Assembly: GCA_965539935.1 (NCBI GenBank)
Contig: CBETVX010000009.1
Location: forward strand, 5,034-69,033
Reading direction: 5' to 3'
Origin: CBETVX01 sp965539935
GTDB taxonomy: Bacteria; Bacillota; Clostridia; Peptostreptococcales; Caminicellaceae
Length of the DNA stretch: 64,000 nucleotides
Part shown: one piece after another, positions 1 to 7,151 of the stretch
Layout: each line of letters starts with the position of its first letter
Position numbering within the stretch: the stretch's first letter is position 1
Made by a program: the position numbers and the translations under genes
The notes under the pieces: model-generated
Told to the model about the DNA's origin: nothing
The model's database searches: none
What the model saw: the letters and a program-made list of their open reading frames with translations, nothing else

Positions 1-43
1 AAGTCCACAATCAAAGGAGAGCTATTGAACACCTCAATAACGC

Positions 44-71
44 AAAAAATCCTAAGCCATTGCTTAGGATT
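44..71 (-). terminator. Riboswitch-controlled intrinsic terminator
   Basis: On the minus strand a perfect 10-bp stem (AATCCTAAGC, 62-71, with GCTTAGGATT, 48-57) and a 4-base loop run into six T. It lies just downstream of the L-box aptamer and is the likely premature terminator of its expression platform. The 3' P1 segment GGAGAGCTATTGA (136-148) is also perfectly complementary to 17-29, on the far side of this hairpin. Confidence 0.8.
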
Positions 72-126
72 AGAACACATAGATATTTATATAACTATAA
101 TGAAAAGTTACACATACCATGGTCAC

Positions 127-310
127 TAATTCAATCAATAGCTCTCCACAAAGTAAAACTTTGTGACAGTCCTGAACATATTCTGCTCAGACCCAACATA
201 CAACCTTAAAGCAATCAGTTGTACATTTCGGCAACATTTCCTTTCCAATAGCTTCAATGCTGCTTAGCTCCACTATTGTACTCTTAAATGATGCACCTCT
301 ATCCTTGATT
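127..310 (-). promoter_or_regulatory. Lysine riboswitch (L box) aptamer
   Basis: Read on the minus strand, this stretch carries the conserved L-box blocks in order: AGAGGTGC (near 300-293), AAGAGTA, GGAAAGG, TTGCCGAA, TGTTGGG, ACTGTCACA and TGTGGAGAGCTAT (near 153-137). Outer P1 strands can pair (AATCAA and ATAG near 299-310 with CTAT and TTGATT near 131-140). The length of about 180 nt is normal for the family. Family knowledge: it binds lysine and usually shuts off lysine biosynthesis or uptake genes. The controlled gene lies beyond base 1, so its identity is unknown. Confidence 0.9.
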
Positions 311-351
311 AGTAAAAGGAAATATTTAATTTGTTAATAAGATACTTTTCT

Positions 352-380
352 ATATTAATATTTTAATAGTAATTTGTCAA
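352..380 (-). promoter_or_regulatory. Promoter of the lysine riboswitch transcript
   Basis: On the minus strand a consensus -35 TTGACA (375-380) is followed after exactly 17 bases by TAATAT (352-357). The predicted start, near 345, lies about 40 bases before the lysine riboswitch core. The transcript runs leftwards out of the window. Confidence 0.85.
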
Positions 381-443
381 CAATAATTTATTAAATATTT
401 TATATATGTTTTATTTTTCTTTACTATTTTTTTCAATATATAA

Positions 444-464
444 AGCATCCACAATGTGGATGCT
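444..464 (-). terminator. Terminator of the pduL-deoC operon
   Basis: A 9-bp perfect stem (AGCATCCAC / GTGGATGCT) with a 3-base loop lies 7 bases past the deoC stop. The following T tract on the minus strand is interrupted (TTATATATTG), so termination may be moderate. Confidence 0.6.
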
Positions 465-470
465 AACTTT

Positions 471-1139
471 TTAATATCCTGAGTTATTACTTTTTTCACC
501 AGAAACTATTGCTACAGAAGAACTAGCACCTATACGAGTAGCTCCTGCTTCAATCATAGCAATAGCCTTTTCTTTATCCCTTATGCCTCCAGAGGCTTTA
601 ACTCCCATTTCTTCTCCAACTACTTTTCTCATCAGTTTAATATCCTCAACAGTAGCACCAGCTGTACTGAAACCAGTTGAAGTTTTTACAAAATGAGCTC
701 CAGCTTCCTTAGATAGTTCACAGGCTTTTACTTTTTCGTCTTCAGTAAGTAGACATGTTTCTATAATCACTTTTAATATAGCCTTATCCTTTATAGCATC
801 TACTACTGCTTTGATATCATCCTTAACTACATCGTATTCCTTATTCTTAAGAGCAGCTATATTAATTACCATATCTATTTCATTTGCTCCATTTTCTACT
901 GCTTGTTTGGCTTCAAAGGCCTTAGATTCTTTAGTTGATGCTCCAAGGGGAAAACCAACAACAGCCGTAATCTTTACATCGGAGCCTTCTAGTTCACTTT
1001 TTACTAATGGAACATAGTATGGATTAACACAAACTGAATAGAAATTATACTCCTTAGCTTCTTCACAAATCTTTATAACAGCATCTTTTGGGGTATCTGG
1101 TTTTAAAATTGTATGATCAATATACTTTTCTATATTCAT
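471..1139 (-). CDS. deoC: Deoxyribose-phosphate aldolase
   Basis: This 222-residue class I aldolase reversibly cleaves 2-deoxyribose 5-phosphate to glyceraldehyde 3-phosphate and acetaldehyde in cytosolic deoxynucleoside breakdown. It has the family N-terminus (IDHTILKPD), the VVGFPLG motif, the LKVIIET strand containing the first active-site Lys, and VKTSTGF, whose Lys forms the Schiff base; KASGGIR follows. Length is normal. It starts 8 bases after the pduL stop, so the two are one operon. The pairing makes sense chemically: the aldolase releases acetaldehyde, and PduL-type enzymes handle the acyl-CoA/acyl-phosphate step after acetaldehyde is oxidised to acetyl-CoA. No aldehyde dehydrogenase is seen next to it. 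Confidence 0.96.
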   Translation of the reverse strand: MNIEKYIDHTILKPDTPKDAVIKICEEAKEYNFYSVCVNPYYVPLVKSELEGSDVKITAVVGFPLGASTKESKAFEAKQAVENGANEIDMVINIAALKNKEYDVVKDDIKAVVDAIKDKAILKVIIETCLLTEDEKVKACELSKEAGAHFVKTSTGFSTAGATVEDIKLMRKVVGEEMGVKASGGIRDKEKAIAMIEAGATRIGASSSVAIVSGEKSNNSGY

Positions 1140-1147
1140 TAGAACAC

Positions 1148-1726
1148 CTACTCTTTTATAAGTTCTACTTGACTACCGTTTCTAAGTCCCGCAGCATTTC
1201 CTTCATCTAAATCAACATGCATTTCTAATGCATAGCTATCTTTTACTCTAACTAATACATTTTCAAATACTAATCCTCTTTCTCCATCAACTTTTATTTT
1301 AACTATATCCTTGTCTTTTACTCCAAATCTTTCTGCATCATCTGTATGCATATGTATATGTCTTGCTGCTGCTATTACTCCTTCTTCAAGGTCAACTTCG
1401 CCCTTTGGTCCTATTAATTTTACTCCTGGACTACCAGCTAAATCTCCAGAATTTCTCACAGGAGGTTTAACTCCTAATACAAATCCATCTGAAAGAGATA
1501 TTTCAACTTGAGTCTTGTCCCTAGCTGGTCCTAAAACTCTAACTCCTTTTAATGTACCCTTTGGTCCTACGATATCAACTTTTTCGTTACAGGCATACTG
1601 TCCAGGTTGAGATAAATCTTTAAAGTTTGTAAGTTCAAATCCTTCTCCAAACAGTATATCTATGTGCTCCTTACTTAAATGTAAATGACGATTTGATAAT
1701 CCAACTGGTAATAATTTCTTTTCCAT
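1148..1726 (-). CDS. pduL: Phosphate propanoyltransferase (PduL-type phosphotransacylase)
   Basis: The 192-residue product matches the PduL family, which exchanges CoA and phosphate on short acyl groups (acetyl- or propionyl-CoA to the acyl phosphate). The metal-binding histidine motifs are visible: SNRHLHL near residues 11-17, and RHIHMH near residue 122. The N-terminus begins directly with the catalytic fold (KLLPVGLSNRH), without the extra helix that targets PduL into bacterial microcompartments, and no shell-protein genes are nearby, so a free cytosolic enzyme is inferred. It is first in the operon with deoC, behind a strong promoter. Acetyl phosphate could then feed acetate kinase for ATP, but ackA is not in the window. 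Confidence 0.93.
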   Translation of the reverse strand: MEKKLLPVGLSNRHLHLSKEHIDILFGEGFELTNFKDLSQPGQYACNEKVDIVGPKGTLKGVRVLGPARDKTQVEISLSDGFVLGVKPPVRNSGDLAGSPGVKLIGPKGEVDLEEGVIAAARHIHMHTDDAERFGVKDKDIVKIKVDGERGLVFENVLVRVKDSYALEMHVDLDEGNAAGLRNGSQVELIKE

Positions 1727-1764
1727 ATCTTTTCCTCCTATATATATTATATTGTATACATGAC

Positions 1765-1802
1765 ATATGAATAATTATCATATAAATTTTTTCTCATGTC
1801 AA
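1765..1802 (-). promoter_or_regulatory. Promoter and possible operator of pduL-deoC
   Basis: On the minus strand TTGACA (1797-1802), a 17-base spacer and GATAAT (1774-1779) form a near-consensus sigma-A promoter 48 bases upstream of pduL. The -10 is embedded in an inverted repeat (ATATGA 1765-1770, TCATAT 1778-1783, 7-base spacer), a plausible repressor site. The regulator is unknown. Confidence 0.6.
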
Positions 1803-1810
1803 ATAAAATC

Positions 1811-2110
1811 TTACAGTTTGCTTTCAACTGATTTTACTTTACCTTCCATAGTACCGACCTTGTCTCTCCTATCATCAATCTTAATCGTAGTAGATACTCT
1901 TAAAGCTCCACTACCGAAGGGAACTTCATGCATCTTTCTAATTAACTCCAATATAATATCTAAGTCTCCTTCAATAATTGTTCCCATAGGAGTTAATTGA
2001 TACTTTACCCTTGTTTCATTTTCTAAGACTTGATGACACTCTGCAACATATTTACTTAGACTAGTACTTCCTGTACCAAGGGGTACAGTAGTAACTTCTA
2101 CTATTGCCAT
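1811..2110 (-). CDS. MTH1187/YqgV-family thiamine-binding protein (DUF77)
   Basis: This 99-residue protein starts with MAIVEVTTVPLGTGS and contains YQLTPMGTIIEGD, both typical of the small ferredoxin-like MTH1187/YkoF family. Some members bind thiamine or hydroxymethylpyrimidine, and the cellular role is not settled. An RBS (GGAGGTGATTTT) precedes the ATG. It follows the flavoprotein gene by 16 bases, so the two are probably cotranscribed, but nothing in the neighbourhood is a thiamine gene. Function is known only at family level. Confidence 0.85.
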   Translation of the reverse strand: MAIVEVTTVPLGTGSTSLSKYVAECHQVLENETRVKYQLTPMGTIIEGDLDIILELIRKMHEVPFGSGALRVSTTIKIDDRRDKVGTMEGKVKSVESKL

Positions 2111-2126
2111 AAAATCACCTCCATAC

Positions 2127-2696
2127 TTATTTACACAAAGATTTTCCTAGATTAAAGGCTTTATCTAATATATCATCTTTAGATGATACATTCTCTTCAT
2201 CAGTATTATCTACAAATAGATTTGCATAATATTCAGCATTAATTGATTTGAAAAAAAGTTCCATTACAACTTCAGCACCAATAAATCCATTGGTACTTTG
2301 CTTTGAGCCTGCTGTACAAATAAATATACCCTTCCTTTTTTTATTTCTATCTATTGCTGATTTATCTAATATATATTTACTTGTCCATAAAGCTTGACAT
2401 CTATCAATCATAGTTTTGGTCAAACTACTTACTGAATTAAAATATAGTGGCGATGCTACAATTATTATATCCGATTTATCAAACTCCCAGTATAACTTTT
2501 CCATATCATCATTGAACACACATATTCCCTTTTGTCCACATTTATAACACGACATACAATTTTTTACATTTAGTTTATTGAGTTCATATTTAGTAACATC
2601 TAAAGTACAATTTTTAATACCTTTCAAGGTTTCTTCCAATAAGATATTAGTATTCCCATTATTTCTAGGACTCCCTAGTATAGCTAAAACTTTCAC
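2127..2696 (-). CDS. Flavodoxin-fold NAD(P)H-dependent FMN reductase with Cys cluster
   Basis: The 189-residue protein begins with MKVLAILGSPRNNGNT, the FMN-binding loop of the iron-sulfur flavoprotein/NADPH-dependent FMN reductase superfamily. A compact cysteine motif CMSCYKCGQKGIC follows at about residues 47-59, as in iron-sulfur flavoproteins, which shuttle electrons between ferredoxin-type donors and small acceptors; here it could hold a [4Fe-4S] cluster. The start is GTG, preceded by GGAGGTGGATA. The substrate cannot be told from sequence. Nearness to superoxide reductase and a peroxiredoxin is suggestive of redox defence, but that is inference. Confidence 0.85.
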   Translation of the reverse strand: MKVLAILGSPRNNGNTNILLEETLKGIKNCTLDVTKYELNKLNVKNCMSCYKCGQKGICVFNDDMEKLYWEFDKSDIIIVASPLYFNSVSSLTKTMIDRCQALWTSKYILDKSAIDRNKKRKGIFICTAGSKQSTNGFIGAEVVMELFFKSINAEYYANLFVDNTDEENVSSKDDILDKAFNLGKSLCK

Positions 2697-2827
2697 TATC
2701 CACCTCCAAATTTAGATAGTTTTTTTCCACAATTATATACTACTATATTTTAAAAAGCTTTTCCAATCTTTATAAATATTTTATTTATTTAAAAATTTTT
2801 TGTTTTATATTTTAACTTTTGGATATA

Positions 2828-2854
2828 AATATTATTGTAGAAAATAATAATATT
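2828..2854 (+). promoter_or_regulatory. Inverted repeat upstream of superoxide reductase
   Basis: AATATTATT (2828-2836), a 9-base spacer and AATAATATT (2846-2854) form a perfect interrupted palindrome. It lies just before the RBS GGGAGG (2863-2868) and the ATG at 2877. It is not a PerR or Fur consensus. It could be an operator or a leader hairpin; very AT-rich, so chance is possible. Confidence 0.4.
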
Positions 2855-2876
2855 TGAATATTGGGAGGTAATAAAT

Positions 2877-3251
2877 ATGAGTGGTTTAGGACAATTTTTA
2901 CAAACTGGTGATTGGAAAGGTGAAAAACATGTTCCAGTAATACATGCTCCAGAAAAAGTTAAAGCAGGAGAAAGCTTTGAATTAAAAGTTTCAATTGGCG
3001 ATGAAATAAAACATCCAAATACTTTAGAACACCATATATCATGGTTTAAAGTATTTTTCCATGCTGAAGGTGCTAAATTCCCAGTTGAATTATGTACATT
3101 TAATTTTACAGCCCACGGTGAAGGGGATACATATAATGAACCAGTTGCTGCAACTGAAGTAAAACTTAGTAAGTCTGGAACTATCTATGCAGTAAGTTAC
3201 TGCAACATCCATGGATTATGGGAAAACTACAAAGAAATAACTGTAGAATAA
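2877..3251 (+). CDS. sor: Superoxide reductase (neelaredoxin type, class II)
   Basis: This 124-residue protein reduces superoxide to hydrogen peroxide without making oxygen, a typical anaerobe defence. All ligands of the iron centre can be placed by family alignment: Glu16 and His18 (GEKHVP), His46 and His52 (KHPNTLEHH), Cys109 and His112 (CNIHGLW). There is no N-terminal desulforedoxin domain, so it is a one-iron neelaredoxin and needs an external donor such as rubredoxin. The RBS is strong (GGGAGG). It stands alone with its own terminator. The peroxide it makes could be removed by the selenoperoxiredoxin about 1.4 kb downstream on the same strand. Confidence 0.96.
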   Translation: MSGLGQFLQTGDWKGEKHVPVIHAPEKVKAGESFELKVSIGDEIKHPNTLEHHISWFKVFFHAEGAKFPVELCTFNFTAHGEGDTYNEPVAATEVKLSKSGTIYAVSYCNIHGLWENYKEITVE

Positions 3252-3255
3252 AAAT

Positions 3256-3278
3256 AGCCCCTTACAGGGGCTTTTTTT
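3256..3278 (+). terminator. sor: Terminator after superoxide reductase
   Basis: AGCCCC (3256-3261) and GGGGCT (3267-3272) form a stem with a 5-base loop followed by seven T. It sits 5 bases past the stop and faces the convergent small gene, which it could also serve. Confidence 0.85.
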
Positions 3279-3450
3279 ATGCCATTGCCTTTTCCAGTTT
3301 ATTTAAATGTTGTATAGGAAAATGTCTTAATAGCTCTTTAAATTCTTCTACAGTTAAACCTGTTGTTGTAGTATATATTTGTATTTTCCCATTTAAATCC
3401 GCATTAATAAATCTTTGTTTTATCTCTTCAAAGTTAGCATTTTGAGCCAT
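3277..3450 (-). CDS. Small conserved-looking hypothetical protein
   Basis: A 57-residue protein beginning MAQNANFEEIKQRF. The start was chosen because GAGGAGTGATATA lies just upstream of this ATG; an upstream in-frame ATG at 3480 has no clear RBS. The sequence looks like a small soluble helical domain, with an amphipathic C-terminal part (TVEEFKELLRHF). No transmembrane segment, Cys motif or known domain is recognised. It is convergent with sor and shares the terminator region. Function unknown. Confidence 0.6.
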   Translation of the reverse strand: MAQNANFEEIKQRFINADLNGKIQIYTTTTGLTVEEFKELLRHFPIQHLNKLEKAMA

Positions 3451-3543
3451 TATATCACTCCTCATAATATTATCTAACAATATTAGTATTGGAGTTTTAA
3501 AAGAATTTATACTCTTTTAACCCAAATTACTAAAATATCCTCT

Positions 3544-4080
3544 CTATTTATATACTTCCTCCTTTAAAGTAGCCACATAGGGAAGATTTCTATATTTTTC
3601 TCCATAATCGATTCCATATCCAACTATGAATTCATCAGGTATATCAAAACCTTTATAATCCACTTTTAAATCTACTTTTCTTCTTTCTGGTTTATCTAGC
3701 AAAGTACATATCTTAAGGCTATTTGGATTTCTAGATAAAATATTTTCACAAAGATATTTTAATGTAAGACCAGTATCTATTATATCTTCTACAATCAATA
3801 TTTCTTTATTTTCAATACTAAAGTCCAAATCCTTAAGTATTTTTACAACCCCAGAGCTTTCAGTGGACATACCATAACTTGATACAGCCATAAAATCTAT
3901 AATTACAGGTATATTAATTTTTCTAATAAGATCACTTAAAAATACATTAGCACCTTTTAAAACTCCAATGACTATAAGCTCTTTACCTTTATAGTCCTCA
4001 CTTATCTTTTCTCCAAGCTCTTTAACCTTCTTTTCTATTTGTTCCTCTGTAAAAAGTATTTCTTTAACATCATTTTTCAT
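3544..4080 (-). CDS. hpt: Hypoxanthine phosphoribosyltransferase
   Basis: The 178-residue enzyme salvages hypoxanthine (and usually guanine) to IMP/GMP using PRPP. The PRPP-binding loop ILIVEDIIDTGLTL and the flexible-loop/N-terminal motif VLKGANVFLSDL are intact, and the C-terminal DEFIVGYGIDYGEKYRNLPYV is characteristic. The ATG at 4080 is preferred because AGGTGGTG precedes it; an in-frame start 7 codons earlier lacks an RBS. It follows the DUF1232 gene closely, so the two form an operon. In other Firmicutes hpt lies beside tilS and ftsH; here it does not. Confidence 0.96.
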   Translation of the reverse strand: MKNDVKEILFTEEQIEKKVKELGEKISEDYKGKELIVIGVLKGANVFLSDLIRKINIPVIIDFMAVSSYGMSTESSGVVKILKDLDFSIENKEILIVEDIIDTGLTLKYLCENILSRNPNSLKICTLLDKPERRKVDLKVDYKGFDIPDEFIVGYGIDYGEKYRNLPYVATLKEEVYK

Positions 4081-4109
4081 TTTTACACCACCTATATTCA
4101 ATAGTATTA

Positions 4110-4481
4110 TTAGTTGCTATCATAATCTTCTTTTACTTCATATTCTACATTGTCTATAATTTTAGATGTGTTGACATCTTCATTAGACTTTCTGTCTACC
4201 GAATCTTTATTGATTATATATTTATCCAGTTCATGGGAAGCTTTAGATATTGCATATATAGCCAATACTATATCATCAACAAATCCAAAGCCTAATATGG
4301 GATCTGGCAATAAATCTATCGGTGAAAATACATAAACAAGCATTGCCATTAAAAGTACTTTTTTAAAGATACTAATATTTTTATCTTTAAAATACTGTGG
4401 CAAAACCCAGACTCTATTAAAAAATCTAATAATTTCTCTCCATAGACCTAATTTTCTATATCTAGAACTAATGAAAATCAC
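4110..4481 (-). CDS. DUF1232 (YkvA-type) small membrane protein
   Basis: A 123-residue protein with the DUF1232 signature: a hydrophobic helix followed by SPIDLLPDPILGFGFVDDIVLA (motif read at about residues 53-74). Family members are short membrane proteins of unknown role. The start used is GTG at 4481, with GAGGG immediately upstream. The C-terminal 30 residues are charged and low in complexity. It precedes hpt in the same direction. Confidence 0.8.
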   Translation of the reverse strand: MIFISSRYRKLGLWREIIRFFNRVWVLPQYFKDKNISIFKKVLLMAMLVYVFSPIDLLPDPILGFGFVDDIVLAIYAISKASHELDKYIINKDSVDRKSNEDVNTSKIIDNVEYEVKEDYDSN

Positions 4482-4668
4482 ACCCTCATGATCTATTTCA
4501 AATATATAATATCATTTTTTTATATTTTTTGCATCAATCTAAATAACTATGTTCATAAATTACTATATTTTAAATCTTTATAAATACTATGATTAATAAA
4601 TACATATAATAAATTTGTATATTATTTAAAAAACTAATATTAATTGTATTTTACAAAGGAGGAATAAA

Positions 4669-5214
4669 ATGATAGAAAGATTAGTTGGCAATAAAGCCCC
4701 TGACTTTGAAATGCCTATTGCATTAGGAGATGGAGAAAACTTTGGTAAGGTTAGTTTGAAAGATTATAAGGGAAAATGGTTAATTTTATACTTTTATCCA
4801 TTAGATTTTACTTTTGTTTGACCTACTGAAATCACTGGGTTCAGTGATAGATATGAAGAATTCAAAAAATTAAATGCTGACATACTAGGTGTAAGTACAG
4901 ATAGTATTTACTCCCATAAAGCATGGATGAATACACCAAGGGATAAGTTTGGTTTAGAAAAACTTAATCATCCCTTAGCTTCAGATATTACCCATAAAGT
5001 TTCAAAGGATTATGGGGTATATATTGAAGATGAAGGTATTGCTACAAGAGGTTTATTCATCATAGACCCCGATGGAATAATTAAGTATCAGGTTGTTCAT
5101 GATTTAAGTGTAGGTAGAAGCGCTTCTGAAGTTTTAAGAGTACTTCATGCTCTGCAAACGGGTGGTCTTTGCCCATTAAATTGGGATATTGGAGAGGAAA
5201 CATTAGATGTTTAA
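4669..5214 (+). CDS. Selenocysteine peroxiredoxin (2-Cys AhpC/Prx1 family)
   Basis: Reading from ATG 4669 (RBS AAAGGAGGAA) gives a 181-residue peroxiredoxin, interrupted only by TGA at 4819-4821. That codon is residue 51, in the motif DFTFV-U-PTE, exactly where the family has its peroxidatic Cys. Downstream the frame continues without a break to the resolving-Cys motif GGLCPLNW (Cys168) and a normal C-terminus. A SECIS-like hairpin follows the TGA at once. Sec at this position reduces hydrogen peroxide and alkyl hydroperoxides; the mixed Se-S bond with Cys168 would be re-reduced by thioredoxin. Sec peroxiredoxins are known in amino-acid-fermenting Clostridia (for example PrxU of Eubacterium acidaminophilum). 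selA, selB, selC and selD are outside the window. The internal ATG at 4927 would give a fragment without the active site. Confidence 0.93.
4831..4848 (+). promoter_or_regulatory. Bacterial SECIS element
   Basis: ATCACTG (4831-4837) and CAGTGAT (4842-4848) form a perfect 7-bp stem with apical loop GGTT (4838-4841). The loop starts 16 nt after the TGA and opens with G, matching the known bacterial SECIS rule (apical loop with a G in its first two positions, about 16-37 nt from the UGA). It would bind SelB and recode the UGA. Confidence 0.85.
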
Positions 5215-5221
5215 AACAAAG

Positions 5222-5258
5222 ACAAGCCCTCTTAATTCTAAGGGGCTTGTGCTTTTTT
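5222..5258 (+). terminator. Terminator of the selenoperoxiredoxin gene
   Basis: ACAAGCCC (5222-5229) pairs with GGGCTTGT (5243-5250), with a further 4 bp inside after one bulged base, and GC followed by six T comes next. It starts 7 bases past the stop codon. Confidence 0.85.
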
Positions 5259-5313
5259 ATATATAAAATCATCCTTTATTAGCCTTACATAATATATCTA
5301 TAATTAATATTTA

Positions 5314-6930
5314 TTATCCTACTAAATCAATAGCTTCCAGGATTTTAGGAATAACCTGTTTTTTTCTTGAAACAAGATTTTCAATAAATATTCCTTGATT
5401 ATTTCCTTTATTAAAAGCAGCACTAATAATACTATTATTTTCACATTTGTATAATAAATATGATCCTTCTTTCAAAATATCAGTAATTAATACTAAATTT
5501 AAATAATATTGTCTATTATCGTATAATTCATTTATAACTTTTAAAAATTCATTTTTCCTTTTAAATACTTCATCAATATCTAAAGTAAATATTTGTCCTA
5601 TTCCAATTTTATTACCCTTAACATTAAACTCTTTAAAGTCTTTTAATATTATTTCATCGACTTCTTCTCCTTCTAAGGATGTTCCTGCTTTAAACATTTC
5701 CATAGTATATAGATCTAGGTCTAAGTTTAATACTTTATTTAATTCCTTTACTACACTTTTATCAATCTCGGTGGTTGTTGGAGATTTAAAATACAGTGTA
5801 TCTGAGATAATACCTGATAGGAGAATTCCTGCTATTTTATAGTCAATTGGAATATTATATTCTTTGAACATATTATAAATGATTGTACATGTACTACCTA
5901 CAGGGCTATTTCTAAAACTAATAGGCTTAGATGTTAAGATATCCCCAATTTTATGATGGTCTATAATTTCTAATATTTCTGCTTCATGTAGACCTTGTAC
6001 ACTTTGGGAATATTCATTATGGTCTACTAACATTACTTTTTTCCTATTTGGGTTTAAAACATGTCTTCTACTTATAAACCCTAAAAATCTATTGTTTTCT
6101 GTTACTATGGGATAATTTGAATGCTTATTTGTTATTAACTCTTCATTTACATCTTCTAGGTACTCAGTCTCAACAAACTTAACTATATCCTTTTTTATCA
6201 TTATTGAAGAAATATAATTGCATTGATTTATTAGTTTAGATATTGTATATGTATCTTCACTCAATGAAATTATAGGGACATTCATTTTTTGGGCTTTTTT
6301 AATTAGTTTATCTGGTATTTTGTTTACTCCTGTCACTATTATAAGTTTTACTTCTCTTTCAATTGAGTAATCTATTATATCGTATCTATCTCCCACTATA
6401 ACAATACTATCTTCATTTAATATTTCTTTTTCCTTTATAGTATCATAATAAAAAGCTACTACTGAAATATGTCCTTCTATCTCAATATCATCCCCTGCTA
6501 AGATTTCACCATTTAAATCTTTAACAATATTGCTTATTCTTGTCTTTAAATAATAAAAGTTACCTTTAATTAATGCCATGGCTATATCTTTCATAGTCAC
6601 AATTCCAAGTAGCTTATTATCATCATTAACTATTGCTAAAGTTCTTATTTTATTCTCTTCCATAATTTTGAATGCTGAAATAATAGTACTATAGGGCTTT
6701 ATACTTAATACTTTATCATAATTCAAATCTTTAATCTGGGTTTTAACATTTTCTAATTGTTTAGGTATATCAATATCAAAATAATCTAATATATATTTAG
6801 TCTCTTTATTAATACCACCTAATATACAAGGAACAGTATCATATCCAAGATGATTTTTTAAATGGGACAAAGCAATGGCTGACATAACAGAGTCAGTATC
6901 AGGATTTTTATGACCAAAAATATATATCAC
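5314..6930 (-). CDS. CBS-DRTGG-type family II manganese inorganic pyrophosphatase
   Basis: A 538-residue family II pyrophosphatase hydrolysing PPi to phosphate. Domains in order: N-terminal DHH part (IFGHKNPDTDSVMSAI, metal ligands), CBS1 (about 68-125), a DRTGG domain (about 170-245), CBS2 (about 245-300), then the rest of DHH (VMLVDHNE, EIIDHHKIGD) and DHHA2 (about 410-530). Plain family II enzymes are about 310 residues; the regulatory insert is the difference. In studied Clostridium enzymes AMP/ADP inhibit, and diadenosine polyphosphates can activate, through this insert. It is a single-gene unit with a consensus promoter. The glyoxalase-like alternatives are excluded by the intact DHH motifs. 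Confidence 0.95.
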   Translation of the reverse strand: MIYIFGHKNPDTDSVMSAIALSHLKNHLGYDTVPCILGGINKETKYILDYFDIDIPKQLENVKTQIKDLNYDKVLSIKPYSTIISAFKIMEENKIRTLAIVNDDNKLLGIVTMKDIAMALIKGNFYYLKTRISNIVKDLNGEILAGDDIEIEGHISVVAFYYDTIKEKEILNEDSIVIVGDRYDIIDYSIEREVKLIIVTGVNKIPDKLIKKAQKMNVPIISLSEDTYTISKLINQCNYISSIMIKKDIVKFVETEYLEDVNEELITNKHSNYPIVTENNRFLGFISRRHVLNPNRKKVMLVDHNEYSQSVQGLHEAEILEIIDHHKIGDILTSKPISFRNSPVGSTCTIIYNMFKEYNIPIDYKIAGILLSGIISDTLYFKSPTTTEIDKSVVKELNKVLNLDLDLYTMEMFKAGTSLEGEEVDEIILKDFKEFNVKGNKIGIGQIFTLDIDEVFKRKNEFLKVINELYDNRQYYLNLVLITDILKEGSYLLYKCENNSIISAAFNKGNNQGIFIENLVSRKKQVIPKILEAIDLVG

Positions 6931-6973
6931 TTTTTTACCTCCCTAACCAATGTATTTAAACTAACAGTCTAGT

Positions 6974-7002
6974 ATTATATAAGTACTAATTGTATTTGTC
7001 AA
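6974..7002 (-). promoter_or_regulatory. Consensus promoter of the CBS pyrophosphatase
   Basis: On the minus strand TTGACA (6997-7002), 17 bases, TATAAT (6974-6979): a perfect sigma-A promoter 44 bases upstream of the ATG. Confidence 0.88.
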
Positions 7003-7093
7003 CTGAAAACTTTTAGTAATAAATACATTCTTAACCTTTGCCAAACCTATAGGGTTATTCTCCACCAATATATCATTTATTTTGTAGCAAATA

Positions 7094-7129
7094 AAAAACC
7101 ATGTTGAAAATATCATTACATGGTTTTTT
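7094..7129 (-). terminator. Terminator of the asr operon
   Basis: AAAAACCATG and CATGGTTTTT form a stem of about 10 bp with a 16-base loop and a T run on the minus strand, 22 bases past the asrC stop. Confidence 0.7.
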
Positions 7130-7151
7130 TATCTTAATTAGTATTAATTTA

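Noticed and set aside
1..310. Remnant of a transposase or a second selenoprotein on the minus strand (an open frame broken by one TGA)
   Set aside because: The sequence matches the lysine riboswitch blocks and has its own promoter and terminator; the open frame is coincidental.
4927..5214. Short peroxiredoxin-like protein starting at the ATG at 4927
   Set aside because: It lacks an RBS and the active site; the real gene starts at 4669 and reads through UGA.
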